From Morella rubra (Eukaryota > Streptophyta > Magnoliopsida > Fagales > Myricaceae), in contig CM025855.1 in NCBI GenBank assembly GCA_003952965.2, positions 17,434,858-17,498,857 of the forward strand: a stretch of 64,000 bases of DNA, in the 5' to 3' direction. The notes below the pieces were generated by a model. The model saw only the letters and a program-made list of their open reading frames with translations. It was not told the origin of the DNA and did not search any database. A program made the position numbers and the translations under genes. This document shows, in pieces, positions 40,201 to 51,362 of this stretch (within the stretch, counting starts at the first letter, position 1; each line of letters begins with the position of its first letter).

Positions 40201-40390
40201 CGTACTCATAACCATCTAAACTATACATATAAGCGTTCAGATGCATTTTGCAAAGCGTCTGAATAAAAAATAGTGTCCAGACGTAACATAATCTGTTCGG
40301 ACTACGATTGTCAAACATAACAGTTCTTCGATGCACAATCTCCATTTTCACTACAAATTCTTGCCAAATCAACCAAATCATAAACACTTC
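37208..40390 (-). pseudogene. TNP2 remnant of CACTA2 with tandemly duplicated C-terminal exons
   Basis: On the minus strand the parts recognised are the DUF4218 region (ALTELSLFFRDLCSRTIRLDV, LPPFFTIMVHLAVHLPRELK, MERYMGKMK), a following exon (LLNECLTFCSMYLGTVETRFNRK, FTKVQWYVLKNCSEISQHIE), then LYALASGPDQRAHCYSGCVV and DUF4216 (INTSRKWFKDDPFVLA, QVFYIDDM). The DUF4218-to-exon block occurs twice, at 37664-38996 and 38997-40290, offset by about 1333 bases. Frames are broken in both copies and the catalytic core upstream is not recognisable. Inactive. Confidence 0.85.
37664..40290. repeat. Tandem duplication inside CACTA2, unit about 1.33 kb
   Basis: The unit starting with TTCATTGCGTATAGTTTGAA at 37664 recurs at about 38997 with few differences over its length. 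It covers the DUF4218-coding exons and their introns. Small indels and a short local duplication of the GCATCACCTTTTGCGGACC block (38701, 38914 and 40034) occur near the junction. Confidence 0.9.
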
Positions 40391-40669
40391 AATATAAACA
40401 CATCACAACCAACCCTAAACTCCATTGCTATCATTTTAGACCCCAAAATTTCAAAAAACATATGCTTTCATATCCTAAAATTCATGCTTTTCATCCTAAA
40501 ACAATTCAATTTTAAAACCTATTAACCTTCAAATGCAATCCAATATCAAATTCAAATGAGTTGCTCCTTCCACACCCTATTCAATGAGGTTGGATGCCCA
40601 AAATCAGCTCTCTTCTTCTCCTTTTACTCAAATAGCTCGTTTTCTAAGTATTTACCCTTTTCCATCCAT

Positions 40670-41300
40670 TGTCTGCGATTCTATCACTTTCATATGATTC
40701 AATATTGTTCGGATGTATAAAAAAGAGTTCGGATGCTCACGTGTATAAGTTTTCGAGGGAATTGTTATCGCCTAAAATTTCATAATCATCTGAATGACGA
40801 CATCATGTTTGAACACTATCTTACAGTTCAAGACACCATTTCAATAATCCTCAATCGACAGCGTCTGGTCATAAAATCCCCGTTCGGACGGACCACCCTT
40901 GTCTGAACACTAGCTTATATTTCACGATACTGTTTTAGAAATAAAAAGACGATAGCGTCTGATCATAAACAAGAACGTCCGGATGCTGTACTATACGTTC
41001 GAACACTATCTTATATTTCACGACACCATTTTAGTAATCCTCAAACGACAAAGTCTGGTCATAAACACATACATTTGGATGGGACACTATCGTCTGAACA
41101 CTACTGTATATTCCACAACACCATTTTAGAAAATTTCAAAATGACAGCATCTCAATGAAAGGATCGCAAATGCAAGCGTCTCAACTGTATAAACAGCCAT
41201 TCGAACGGTTTGTTTTATATAATACGACACCCTTTGAGCTTATAGTAAAACGTCTGGACGGTTACCTTGTTGTCCAAATGGGTTTTGATGAACTTATTTT
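40670..41300. repeat. CGTCCGGACG-type palindrome array, downstream of CACTA2 accessory ORF
   Basis: Scattered full and degenerate copies of CGTCCGGACG (for example CGTTCGGACG, CGTCTGGACG, CGTTCGAACA) about 30-60 bases apart between the accessory ORF and TNP2. More decayed than the CACTA1 motif. C-to-T type changes are frequent, as expected for methylated CpG. Confidence 0.7.
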
Positions 41301-41580
41301 TATTTTTTTAAGCTTATACAATTATATTTATTAGCAAGTTTTAAATAACCAAAGTTAGTTAATAATAATATCAACATTTTTTTGAATGAGTGTACCAAAA
41401 TTAGAAATATAACATTAATTAACATATTGTATTAAGTTCTAATAAAAAGAAATAACATAATTGAAATAACATAAATATATCAAATATCGTCAAAACATAA
41501 TACAAACAAAATAACAAAAGTAAATGTCCTCAAAACATAATAAAAAAATAAACGTCATAATAAAACTAAATAAAGATCGA
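41301..41580. other. AT-rich spacer
   Basis: Non-coding AT-rich stretch at the 3' side of the CACTA2 accessory ORF, with repeated CATAATA-type runs. No feature seen. Confidence 0.5.
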
Positions 41581-42803
41581 CTACTGCTCATCATTATCAT
41601 CCGTGAGTTTTAAAACGTCACGGACTTGACGAAGGTGCTCCTCTATCAGCATGACCTGCTGAGCGAAGGCAAATATCTCTGCACTGGTTGCCACTCTCTT
41701 CATGGCCTCCTGAACTGCAACAACCTCCTTCCCAAAGTCCATGTATCCGACCGTTACGCTCCAAAGCAGTGAGCCAACCATTGATATCACTCACCATCTC
41801 ATGGGTGGGCCGCATGATTGATTGTATCCGCTGAGTCATCTCCGTCATCATATCGTCCATCCAACTCGGCCGTTGTGCCCCAACTCCCTAGGTCAAGCCG
41901 TGGCCAGGATCCTGCTCCTCCATTGCCTCCTTAGGCTACTCCTGTCGTCTAACTCTAGCAGCCTAAGCGGCATTCAGTGCTCGGTGTGTTTGGGCCATCG
42001 ATTTGGAGAGCGTTGTCTTGTTGATCGACCCAAGTGGAACCGCCCTCGGCTCGTCAACACCCTCGGGTACCATCATGGACGTGCAGGAACTGGGTCAGAA
42101 GAATCCCGTGCAGCAAAGAATTCATAGCATCAGTCTTCAGGGTCTCTGCACGAATGGACTGGTAGATGCATGATGCCATATCAACAAGTAGCCCCAGTAC
42201 AATTACCAGGTACAAGAACTCGGCCTGGCTATAAGACAGCTCCGTGGTGTGCTTCTTCAAGATGGTGAAGCATAAGATTAGGTGCATGATCTGCCAAAAA
42301 AGAAGCAGCTGCCCATGTATCATATAGCTTCCCTCCAAAATAGTTGTATCCTTCGCCCAGCATAGTCCGAAATACCTCGGCCTTAGTAGGCCGGCCTACT
42401 TGGCTCATTGGCAGGTTTGGGAACATTACCAAATCTCTCTCGTACCGCAAGAATCTCGCCAGCTCATCCGGCGAGAATATGATCAGAATGTTACGGACAA
42501 TGACCTCCTATACTAGGGTCCTCGAGGTCCCTCGCCCGTAATATGGCACAATAAAACTCCCGCACCAGGTTCTTTGATGCATAGCTGGTCCTATGGATCA
42601 ACGGAAGCCAACCTACCTCCTCCACCACCACCGGAAAGCATCCTACTCTCAAATGTAAGATCGTAAAAATCCGCCAACTTGATGTCTCACTTGACAACAA
42701 TTGAGCGGGACATAACGATCATTGTATGCTACTCCATTGTTAAAGCTGGAGCGGAAGGTTGCTCATCATCAACCTGGGCACTGGTACGTGGACGCTTGCT
42801 CAT
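41581..42803 (-). pseudogene. CACTA2 accessory ORF, homologue of the CACTA1 accessory ORF
   Basis: The ATG at 42803 starts MSKRPRTSAQVDDE, basic at first as in CACTA1. Changing frames then give KLADFYDLTFESRML, LVREFYCAILRARDLEDPS, FSPDELARFLRYERDLVMFPNL, RPTKAEVFRTMLGEGYNYFGGKLYDTW (described by position 42390-42310), LSYSQAEFLYLVIVLGLLVDMA, and LLHGILLTQFLHV. A C-terminal region (MDDMMTEMTQRIQSIMRP) could form a helix. FYCAILRARDLEDP / FSPDELARFL align with FFCALVSVDRAPEV / FSADVIADFL of CACTA1, and LLHGILLTQFL with LPYGVFLTQFL, so the two are homologous. Several frameshifts break it. Function unknown; the fold resembles the putative plant transposon protein family as I recall it. Confidence 0.62.
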
Positions 42804-42824
42804 TTTTTGAGAATCTACACAAAA

Positions 42825-45800
42825 AAGCGTTCACACAGTTAGAAAGACGTTCGAACACGAAAAAATCGTCCGAACACCAATAACATCATCTGGACAGCTC
42901 GATGAAGTGTCCGGACACTATCAAAACGTCAACGTATTCATTTTGAAAGTCTAAAAAGTGTCCGAACAGCATTGGGTATCCGTCTGAACCTAAGGCAATT
43001 AAGAAAATTATTTTAATTTAACATTCAAACGTCTAGATTGCACTGAAAAAGAGTTCGGACACAATCAAAACGACAACCTATCCCCATAGGGACACTACTT
43101 GGCATTCGAACAGAGATAGGTAGATGTCTGAACAAATAATAGAGAAATAAACTATTTAAATTTAAATTAAAAAACCTCTAGACAGCTTTCATATAGCGTC
43201 CAAACAAACTCAAAACGACAACGTATACCTCCGAACGGCTTTGGCATTAGTCCGGACGCTACTAGGAGGACGACCGAGATAACTTAGCCATGGCAGCATC
43301 CCTCTACCTCCCACACACACCCAAAAACACAAACTAATATACTTGAAACAATCCTAACACTTAACACAATCAATTTCTACTCAAAAATCAATCAAAAAAC
43401 ACAATGTACTATGCAAAAAATGGAATTGAAATTCTATACATACAACTATAAAAAATAAAAATAAATTTTTACCATTAAAATCTTGTTAAAAGTAAGCAAA
43501 ACATACCTGGATGTGATTAGATCCTCGAAAGACTGATATTACGTCATGATTTGAGAAGAAAAGACTTCAGTTTTGAGAGATTTTTTATGAGAAATTTTCG
43601 GTATTTGTGAAAAATGCCGAACCTGTTCGAATTTTCAGAATCCGTCGATAGCGTTCGGACGTCCCGTAGGGCATCCGGACGCTTTTTGCACAAGTGGCCC
43701 AATCAACGTACTTCGTATTAAATGCCAAAATTTAAACCTTTTAAAACAATTCGGCACAATAAACTTGCCCGGACGCCTTTTCTTGCCGTGCAAACGGTTT
43801 TCCGCTGATATGGCATGACGTGGAAGTGCATGTTTGGTTGAATAAACGTTGAATACCATCTGGGCATTAAGAAATGGTTCGGATGGTGACAGTTGTTTTC
43901 AACAATCGTATAACGTAAACACGTGTAAGCCATGCGACAGTTACAGGAACATCCAGATGGGGTACTCAACCATTTGAGCAACGTCTTTTCATCACACAAG
44001 TCCAAACGCTAATCATTTTCATTCGAACGCCTACCTCATTAAACACGTGTACTATATTTGTTGTGATAAGGTCGTTCGGACAAGATGGGCATCGCTCAAA
44101 CCGTTAGTAGATTTATTTAACATTACTTTTGTTGTTAAATACACTAAATTTAATTTACTTCACTAAACTTAATTTATTTAAATGATTTAATTTACATAAT
44201 TAATTTACTTCACTTAATTTATTTCACTTCACTCAATTTAATACAATGTAATTTGGCTCAAATGTTTAACTTAATTTATTTATTTTGAATACATAAAAAA
44301 AAATATAGTTAAGTAAACTTTTATATTAAACATCCGTTATAACTAATCACCCATTTAATTGTAACTGCAAGCTAATTACACTGACCGTTACAATCTAATT
44401 ACACTAACCATTCCGTTAACATAGCACTCGTACTAATCACCCATTTGATTGTACTAATTATTTTTTAAATTGTAATAAATTTAATCTAGTGAAAAAACAT
44501 GATTAATATAAGATATAAAAAATAATCCAAATACCAAACGAAAAACACAATCATAATGTCTAGTACAAGCCGGAGACGGTCCTTCAAATGATAAATAAAT
44601 AATAGTGATAAAGCATAAATAGGAGACTAGTCCAAATCACGAACTGACTCGTCCAGATCTTGTTCGAAGGTGTCACGAACATGGGCCAAATGCTCATCCA
44701 TATTTTCCACCTGTCTGACAAGTATCAGAAAGGTATGGACAGACTAGGACAACTGAGACAATTGTTCTCTCACAGAGAATAGTTCCATCTATATAATATT
44801 CAGCTCTTTCATTAGAGCAAATTTGGTCTCCAGACCAGTCAAGCAGCATTGGAGCTCCATGCACAACGAATGTGTCAGCTCCACTATCGCCTGAATACTC
44901 TCCTTTAACTCCACTAAAAAGGCGTCCGCCCAAGCTAGTCGCTCTGTCTGTCCCCCAACATTGGTGATACTTCTCCTGGAGCGTTCATGGTCAACCTAGC
45001 AAAAATTGTCCGAATATAAGTACAAACTATTCACACAGATGTCAAATTGCGTCGATTAAATTCAAGGACGTCCACACAGAAAAATACCATCCGAATAGAC
45101 TAACACTCTTGTGGACGTCTTAAACACATGTCCGAACAGTGTTTCGATGAACACAAACTGAGCAGCATAATTTGTTGAATGAAAACAACACAACAAACTA
45201 AACAGCGAACGATATTGAATTGAAATGCATAAAATTGAGAAGCAAACTCATGAAAAATGTTTTACCTGAAGTTGTTTGAGAGATCTCAAACGGGTAGTGA
45301 AAACGTTTGAGAGAAAAGTTTGAGAGAAGAAAGTGAGTTTGTGATTTTGACAAAGTCTAGCCAGTTTAATGTGTTCAGGAAGTTTGAACGTATTTCATGT
45401 GCGTTCGGACGTTCTCAGCGGTTATATTCACACTTGGCCCAATCAAATTTAACGTCATTAAATATGCCAGATTCAAAAAGGTTCTAGAACTTAAACCTTC
45501 TGGACGTTATTGATTGGTCTCGATGGTTTCGACATCACTGTCTGAAGTTTTGCAACGTGGAACCACGATTTTTCATACCTGTGTGATGCGTTGGAACGCA
45601 CGTCTGATTGAGTGTTCATGAATTTGTCACATGTTGACCTCGACGGATCGGTATAAACGTCGTTGATGACGTCACGAGATTGACTTTTTTGAGTTTTAAA
45701 TTTGTCACTCATGTGATGACGATTATTATTCGTTAGGTAATGTTCGTGCGGACGTTGTATAAAAGAAGTCCATACGGTATTGTAAAAATTGTGACAATTT

Positions 45801-46000
45801 TAATCGTCACTCAGTTACGACGATTTAGAATTTGTCACCTATCAGAGAGTCTGAACGGTTTGCTTATTCGTCCGGACGATATTTTGTATTTTGTGACTAT
45901 TTTTATCATCACTTATTTGCGATGCGTGTATGCCGTCATATTAGAAATACGTCCGAACGTGTTTTTAATCAGTTTGGACTGTTTTGGCATTCCTAGATGG
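42825..46000. repeat. CGTCCGGACG-type palindrome array, 5' side of CACTA2
   Basis: Many full or degenerate copies (for example CGTTCGGACG at about 43649 and 45402, GTCCGGAC at 42908, CGTCCGAACG near 45950) across 3 kb, densest at 42825-43300 and 43640-44080. A second, diverged copy of the accessory-ORF leader may lie at 44640-45000 (a minus-strand frame with no clear domain). The rest is AT-rich and non-coding. Confidence 0.7.
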
Positions 46001-46109
46001 TTTTGCGTGACAAAATTAAAATTTTGTCATGAAAAGGCCACTTTAGGTGATAAAATATGGTTTGACACCCAAAATTTTGTCACCTAAAGCTATATTTCTT
46101 CTAGTGTAG

Positions 46110-46735
46110 GTGCCGTTTCATTGCCAACCAAAACATAGGTGATTTGTTTAAATGGCTGAAATTTTGGTATGGGGGGACGGTTGAAAAAGTAGAGAGACAA
46201 ACCTTTTGAGTAAATTTTTAAAATTTATTATAATGAAAAATAATAATTTAATAAAAGTAAATGGGATTATTTTATAATTATTTTCTTAATTAAAATTTTA
46301 AAATGATAAAAAATTTGATTTGCAAGCACTCAGTAATTAATGTACCTTTTTTTTTTTATCGTTTCATTTTGGCCGCTCCAAAAATTATCAGTTTGCTTTG
46401 GTCCCACTTTCATGGACGTGAAGAGGCCAAGACACTGACTCGTTTTTTGTCGCCATTGATTCTCTCTGATTGTGCAGCTGGAAGTCATGACCATAAATTC
46501 GTTATAAATAATAGTTAGCGAGGCTTGGTACTGCATGCATACAGCTTCTGTCCAATCATTAATTTCCTCAAGTTCGTCAGCGGCCGGTAACGGAGAACCT
46601 CTTCCCCGGTGGGATTTTCTAGCGGCAGTTTTGCGAGGAAGCCAGGCCAGCTCCGATGTAATTTCTTCGTTTTTGCATCACCTTTTTGCTTTGCATCCAT
46701 GTGTGGTGAAGGGAGAGTTGTCAAAGAGAATTTTT
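46110..46735 (+). repeat. Ankyrin-gene promoter copy B (truncated)
   Basis: Matches 48395-48965 with only small differences: GTTGAAAAAGTAGAGAGACAA, an AT-rich stretch, TTTGGTCCCACTTTCATGGA, the TATA region and the leader. Similarity stops in the leader near 46710-46735, before a start codon equivalent to 49139. It begins a few bases from the CACTA2 end at 46106. Confidence 0.88.
46503..46511 (+). promoter_or_regulatory. TATA box of promoter copy B
   Basis: TATAAATAA in the conserved context before GCGAGGCTTGGTAC, as in the other two copies. It no longer has the ankyrin exon downstream. Confidence 0.5.
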
Positions 46736-48384
46736 TTCCGTGTCATACGTAAGGAATTTGAGGTTGGTTTAAAAATTATTAAGGACTAGTAGTAGATGGC
46801 ATGTTGGGTGATTTAGAAATTGAAGGGGATACTTGGTAATTGGCAATTGTTTAACATGTATCCCATTAGCTATGTTAAATTTATTCTATTTACGGGATCA
46901 CTCGAGTTGATGAAAAGATCACTTTAGGATATAAAGAATTTCACAGGAACCAATTTACGACGAAACTTATCTTAAGGATGAACTTGAGATTGAACAATAT
47001 CTCAAAGACCAGTGGACTAATTAAACCTTTCTTTCTAAGGTGAGGGAAAAGAACGAAAGAAACCAGTGAGAAAATGTGACTTTGTATTTATCTGGAGACT
47101 AAGCTGTTGATGCAGATGCTCCACAGACAAAAGTAGTAATCGATTTTAATAATTTATAGTGGTGGAGTCCACCCAATACCTACCATGTAGAGTTGCCGAC
47201 GTTATCAGTACCGATATACTGACCAAGCCAGAGAAGAACATATCCTTCTCTTCACGAGTAAAAATTCCCAAGATTTACTATAAAACATGCATTTTAAAAA
47301 ACAAAATATAACGGAACGCAAAACAGAAAGAGAAGAGCAGGAAGAAGAAAATGAAGAGATAGAAAGAGCAAGTCATAGCTAGAAAGGCAAAACAACAAAG
47401 AATTTACATGTGGAACAAGATTATGCTGGTCAAAATTAACAAATGACACATGAAACTTTCATTCATGATGCCTTGAGTTTCACAAGGAATTGGTGATTTC
47501 CTGCATGTTGTATATTTACAAAAGAAAACCATCCAAACTCAAATTAAAACAAATTAATTTAGTCTTTATTTTGTGGCTCAGGGAATTATAGGGTAATAGA
47601 TTCTCTTAAGTGTGTGAATGAGATTTGGGTATATAAAGACTTGGTTTATTCGGAGTGATTTTTTTCGCTGTTTGCTTATACTCTTGTTTGTAAGATTAAT
47701 GGATACATATTGTTGTGAAATGGTGATGCAGGTGTGTAAATTAGAAATTGCAACAAAGCATCACAGTCTTATAAATTCAAGAAGGCTAGGGGTTGCTTCA
47801 CTTTTCTTTGCAAAGGAACAACAAATCAACGGAACATCGAAGGAGGAGAGCAAGGGAGAACCTGATACAGATTAGCAGTTAAGAAACTCTAATTTCTGTT
47901 TAAATAATGAAGTGGGAAAGAGATTGAGGTGATGTTTGTTTCCCCAATATTTTGGGACATGAAAATTTCCAGTAAAACAAACACACTCCAAAATTTTTAA
48001 TTTTTATACATACACACTTTACCTTTCACAAATCCCAATAAATCTCAATAAAGTAAAGATTCTCAAAATTTCAAGAATATTCCTCAAAATTTTGGCAAAC
48101 AAACACCCCTGAATTTCATGGACTTTAATGCTCCACGTTGCATGTTTGTGCTTCATAGCCAATGGACTATTATTATTGCTTTGAAGCTCGTGATTCACAT
48201 GGGAATACAGTGGTACGTATAGCGAAGTAATTGCTGACTATCCTTTTGCTGACGTTCAGTAGTGACATGGGAATTCTAGCTGGCAATTGAAAAAAGAGAC
48301 TCGTAATTAACTTCCAATGATGACCGGCCGGAGTTATTGCCATTTCATTAATGCCGACCGAAGGTTAGATGACCAGAGTAATCG
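46736..48384. other. Non-coding interval with a small hAT-like MITE
   Basis: No gene supported. Around 47930-48113 the sequence begins GGTGATGTTTGTTTCCCC and ends with a similar inverted stretch (CAAACAAACACCCC), a candidate MITE of about 185 bases. A frame at 47618-47875 has no recognisable domain. Confidence 0.45.
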
Positions 48385-49138
48385 CCATTTCATTGCCGAC
48401 CGAAATTTAGGTAGTTTAGTTTGGTTTAAGGGGATGGTTGAAAAAGTAGAGAGACAATCCTTTGAGTAAATTTTTAAAATTTATTATAATGAAAACAAAT
48501 GATTTAATTAAAATAAAAAGAGATTATTATTTAATTAAAATTTTCAAATAACAAAAATTTTAATTCGCAAACACCCAGTAATGTATCATTTTTTTTTTTA
48601 TTGTCATTTTGGCCGGCTCCAAAACTTATCAGTTTGCTTTGGTCCCACTTTCATGGACGTGAAGTGGCCAAGACACTGACTCGCTTTATTTTTGTCGCCA
48701 TGCATTGATACTTTGATCTGATTGTGCAGCTGGAAGTCAGGACCATAAATTCGTTATAAATAATAGTAAGCGAGGCTTGGTACAGCATGCATACAGCTCC
48801 TGTTCTATCATTTCCTCAAGTTCCTCAGCGGTCGGTAACGGAGAACCTCTTCCCGGTGGGATTTTCTAGCGCGCAGAAGTTTTGCAAGGAAGCCAGGCCA
48901 GCCCCTAGTAATTTCTTCTTCGTTTTTGCATCACCTTTTTGCTTTACATCAATGTGTGGTGAAGCTGACGCTACTGACTTCACACTACTTTTAAAAGTCT
49001 CAACTTTGTCCTGTCAGCAAAAGCTTAAATGTCATTTTATAATTAGCATTTAGTTTTAAGAATTCACTACTATTATAAATTAATTAATGTCTTCCATTAT
49101 GCTTCTAACACCACTTTATACATATTGATAGATTAAAC
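48385..49138 (+). promoter_or_regulatory. Ankyrin-gene promoter copy C and 5' leader
   Basis: Upstream region of the gene starting at 49139. A TATA box (TATAAATAA, 48755-48763) lies about 380 bases before the ATG. The segment is shared with copy B (46110-46735) and, inverted, with copy A (7081-7985). Long identical runs in all three copies (such as TTTGGTCCCACTTT and GCCAAGACACTGACTCG) mark it as a once-functional promoter block. The leader has small upstream ATGs (one at 48787), which could lower translation. Confidence 0.65.
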
Positions 49139-50005
49139 ATGGAAGTAAAGGCTACCTTGTGCGGGACTACTCTTGAAATTCTTCATAAAGACAATTACTT
49201 ATGTTGGAGTGTTCGGGTGAAGACCTATTTGTTGTCTCAGGATCTTTGGGATGTAATTGACCTAGCGACTGCATCTCTAAAGGAAGAAGATGATAAAGCT
49301 ACTCTAAAGGCTTGGAGTAAGAAGAATTTCATGGCTCTACATGTGATCCAGAATTCATGCGGACCTGAATCTTTTTATGAGATTAGGAAGATTACTTTAG
49401 CCAAAATTGCTTGGTGTAAATTGGAAGAAATATACAACAATATGCCTAAAAATATTTGCAAAGGTCTCTTTTTTCTCTTTGCCTATCTTGTCATGTCTTT
49501 TTCTCATCCTCCTTCCCGTGTCTCCAATTTACCAATTCATATTCTCAAACAAGTTACCTTGGGTGCAGTTGTACAGGAAGTTCTTAATCAAGACAATTAT
49601 GAGCATTGGAGTGCCCAAGTAAAAGCCTATTTGATGGCTCATGATTTATGGGATATAGTTACAGGAACAACCGAACCACCTAGGCAAGAAGACAATGAAT
49701 CTGCCTTCGAGACTTGGAGAGAGAAGAATTGTTTGGCCGTACATGTGATCAAGATATCTTGTGGGCGTCCTTTATCTGATGAGATCATCGGGGAAACTGT
49801 AGCCAAAGTTGCTTGGGATAAATTGGCAAAAAAATGTAATGTGTTTATAAGAATGAAGTACTCAGGTTCGCTCTTTCTCTCTTCCTTTTTTTTCCTAGCT
49901 CTTTGTAATCTCCCTCGACATAATTCAAATGCTCAAACAATGGTTTTTTTCAGTGCAGTTGTTACGGATGTTCTCAAAAAAGATTGGCCCTTATGTGTTG
50001 TATAG
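49139..50005 (+). CDS. Tandem Copia-gag-like (DUF4219/UBN2-type) modules, 5' part of ankyrin gene
   Basis: The start at 49139 has its context conserved in copy A. Module 1 (49139 to about 49465) and module 2 (about 49555-49865) align closely: LHKDNYLCWSVRVKTYL / LNQDNYEHWSAQVKAYL, then DLWDV, KAW/ETW, HVI and AKIAW/AKVAW. A third module starts at about 49955 (SAVVTDVLKKDW) and stops at the TAG 50003-50005. The pattern is the N-terminal capsid fold of plant Copia gag, also seen in the Sirevirus gag of this window (NNYAYWKVRMRAFL). Probable introns with donors after CAAAG (49464) and CTCAG (49865) separate the modules, although the frame stays open through them. Such modules precede ankyrin repeats in some plant ITN1/ACD6-like genes. 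Confidence 0.65.
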   Translation: MEVKATLCGTTLEILHKDNYLCWSVRVKTYLLSQDLWDVIDLATASLKEEDDKATLKAWSKKNFMALHVIQNSCGPESFYEIRKITLAKIAWCKLEEIYNNMPKNICKGLFFLFAYLVMSFSHPPSRVSNLPIHILKQVTLGAVVQEVLNQDNYEHWSAQVKAYLMAHDLWDIVTGTTEPPRQEDNESAFETWREKNCLAVHVIKISCGRPLSDEIIGETVAKVAWDKLAKKCNVFIRMKYSGSLFLSSFFFLALCNLPRHNSNAQTMVFFSAVVTDVLKKDWPLCVV

Positions 50006-50501
50006 GTTCGAAATCTGCAAGATAATGATGAACCATTGATAAGAAAATCAAAAGAAAAGAAAAAGACCACGTTTCAAATATTTATTCCTGTCACATATAT
50101 TCAGAGAAATCAATCGGTACTGATCACATTCTTAGGCACCTAGAAGTTTGGTGTCATCTTTTGTTAATTAGAACCAAGTTCCTGTTTCGTTGGTGTCATG
50201 CATGTTTGGGGTTTAATTTGTTTAACAATATTTTTAATTTGTAAACTATTGAAAGTTTGGGATGCAAAATTAATTGTAATAGATGAGGCAGTTACGGAGA
50301 TTCAACGATATTTTTTCAAAATTATTAGGCATGGGTAACCAAAACTAAAACAACTTCAAATGATATTAGTCCCCCGGGAAAAAGATGAGAAAATACTTTA
50401 AATAGCTATAAATTGTTTACACAAGTTGCACAATAATCTTCTATACATATATATCTCATGACTTTCCTTGACATTGGTTTCTTGATCACGCTCTATCGTA
50501 G
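50006..50501. other. Intron-like interval
   Basis: Non-coding AT-rich stretch between the third gag-like module and the first ankyrin exon. It ends in an acceptor (ATCGTAG, ending at 50501). Confidence 0.5.
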
Positions 50502-51362
50502 GCCGAAACATTGATTGGTTCATGATTTATTGGCCCTTAAAGTTTCTTCTCGATAGAGGTGATTGGGATCCTCTGCAAAACCATATCCATACCAATATGG
50601 CTGCACTGAATGCAAAAGTTAATGACAAAGGACAAACTCTTCTTCACATGGCTGTCGCTAAAGGACATGTGCAAATTGTGGAGAGGTTGGTGGAGCTAAT
50701 GACGGAGAAGGATTTGGAAATACAAGACGACAGTGGCATGACAGCTATGTCTCTCGCTTCTGCATTGGGAGATCGCCCGATGTTAGAGTGCATGCATCGA
50801 AAGAACAAAAAGTTACTTACCATCCGTGATTGGAAGGGTCGTATTCCACTTCTAGTAGCTCTGGACGCTGGAAATTTAAAAGTGGCTAGCTACCTCTATT
50901 CTGTCACCACTAAAGATGATCTACAACAAGATGCCATAATCCACAACATGGATTCTTCGGTGATTACTGGCCTAATAATGGGGAATAAATTGGGTAAGGA
51001 TCTCTAGCTAGCTAGACCTAACTATCTATTCTAGATCTAACCATATATATCTACCATGCAACAAACAGATCTTGCTTTGGACTTGCTCCGGTGTTACAGA
51101 TCTATAACTACTTATTTAGACAGCAACGGCCACATCCCTTTGTACACATTAGCGTGCAGGCCTTCTGCATTCCCGAGTGGACGCCAGCTTGTATTTTGGA
51201 AAAAATGGATCTACTGCTGTAAGTAGTACTGTTAGCTCGATCTTCTCTGATTTCCTTACCTTGTTTTGTCTTTAAGTTTAATAATATAAAAAAAAATTAA
51301 GCAAGAGCTATTTTCTGTGAGGTTACGTTTTCTTTCGGGGCTCATAATCTACACGTGCGCAC

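Larger units (their letters stand above)
35419..46106 (-). mobile_element. CACTA transposon, CACTA2, minus strand, 3' end not found
   Basis: The 5' end (right side) is CACTAGAAGAAATATAGC read on the minus strand, ending at 46106. Next to it are TTTAGGTGAC / GTCACCTAAA terminal repeats. Reading right to left come palindrome arrays, an accessory ORF (42803-41581), more array, TNP2 remnants with a tandem duplication (about 40390-37200) and a TNPA-like remnant (to 35419). The left boundary given is only where TNPA similarity stops. Confidence 0.82.
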
